The notes under the pieces: model-generated
Seen by the model: the letters and a program-made list of their open reading frames with translations, nothing else
What the model was told of the DNA's origin: nothing
Database searches by the model: none
Shown here: in pieces, positions 5,173 through 5,260 of the stretch
Numbering within the stretch: the first letter of the stretch is position 1
Layout of the letters: each line of letters starts with the position of its first letter
Origin: an uncultured Asticcacaulis sp.
Lineage (GTDB): Bacteria; Pseudomonadota; Alphaproteobacteria; Caulobacterales; Caulobacteraceae
Assembly: GCA_946480125.1 (NCBI GenBank)
Contig: CAMLIY010000230.1
Span: forward strand, 1-5,260
Direction of reading: 5' to 3'
Length of the DNA: 5,260 nucleotides
Position numbers and translations under genes: made by a program

Positions 5173-5260
5173 ATGCTCATTTCCGATTTCGATTTTGATC
5201 TGCCCGAAGACCGTATTGCCCTGCGCCCTGTGGAACCCCGCGAGGCCGCCCGGCTCCTGC
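5173..5260 (+). CDS. queA: S-adenosylmethionine:tRNA ribosyltransferase-isomerase, N-terminal fragment
   Basis: QueA transfers and isomerises the ribose of SAM onto 7-aminomethyl-7-deazaguanine in tRNA, making epoxyqueuosine. Only 29 codons are in the window; the gene continues past the right edge. The visible start, [19 protein letters not shown] followed by [10 protein letters not shown], carries the strongly conserved QueA opening (DFDFDLP-x-x-x-IAxRP-x-x-PR-x-x-ARLL). An in-frame TGA at 5161-5163 means the ATG at 5173 is the first possible start. The Shine-Dalgarno is weak. tgt usually follows queA in related genomes, but this cannot be checked here. Confidence 0.93.
   Translation, partial: MLISDFDFDLPEDRIALRPVEPREAARLL

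Overview
The window looks like chromosomal DNA from an alphaproteobacterium, most likely of the Caulobacterales (an Asticcacaulis- or Caulobacter-type organism). The evidence is moderately high G+C, N-terminally extended RlmE, the run guaB / MAPEG protein / RsmB-like gene, a cyclophilin close to queA, and a small Cys-rich lipoprotein with a VSPATHPPCNA core that I associate with this order. No mobile element, CRISPR array, tRNA or rRNA is visible. The genus is an inference; nothing was searched.

Left part, minus strand (positions 1-2845, read right to left): the rlmE partner gene (small membrane-anchored protein), then sugE/gdx, guaB, a MAPEG-family membrane protein and the first codons of an RsmB-like rRNA methyltransferase that leaves the window at position 1. 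guaB, the MAPEG gene and rsmB are separated by only 26 and 9 bases and probably share transcripts. The 5' leader of sugE (2459-2419, minus) matches the guanidine-III (ykkC-III) riboswitch aptamer almost base for base as I remember it. The gene behind it carries the residues of a guanidinium exporter, so this is a self-contained guanidine-sensing and export unit. An alternative helix between the 3' pseudoknot strand and the Shine-Dalgarno suggests translational control.

Middle (2869-4041): rlmE (23S rRNA Um2552 methyltransferase, minus) heads a two-gene unit with the small anchored protein. It is divergent from a Cys-rich lipoprotein gene on the plus strand, across a 93-base gap. rlmE lacks a Shine-Dalgarno and has a -10-like box placed as for a leaderless mRNA.

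Right part, plus strand (4112-5260): a cytoplasmic cyclophilin (ppiB-like), a 121-base gap with two striking inverted repeats, a 133-residue protein with a STAS/SpoIIAA-like pattern, and the start of queA. The second inverted repeat encloses a good sigma70 promoter (TTGACA-18-TAAAAT) and looks like an operator for the 133-residue gene, which is inserted in the usual ppi-queA neighbourhood.

Functionally the window is mostly core housekeeping: GTP synthesis (GuaB), rRNA and tRNA modification (RsmB-like, RlmE, QueA) and protein folding (cyclophilin). Added to it are one riboswitch-controlled exporter and three poorly characterised small proteins. The least explained items are the palindrome-embedded promoter with its STAS-like gene, the Cys-rich lipoprotein and the rlmE-linked anchored protein.
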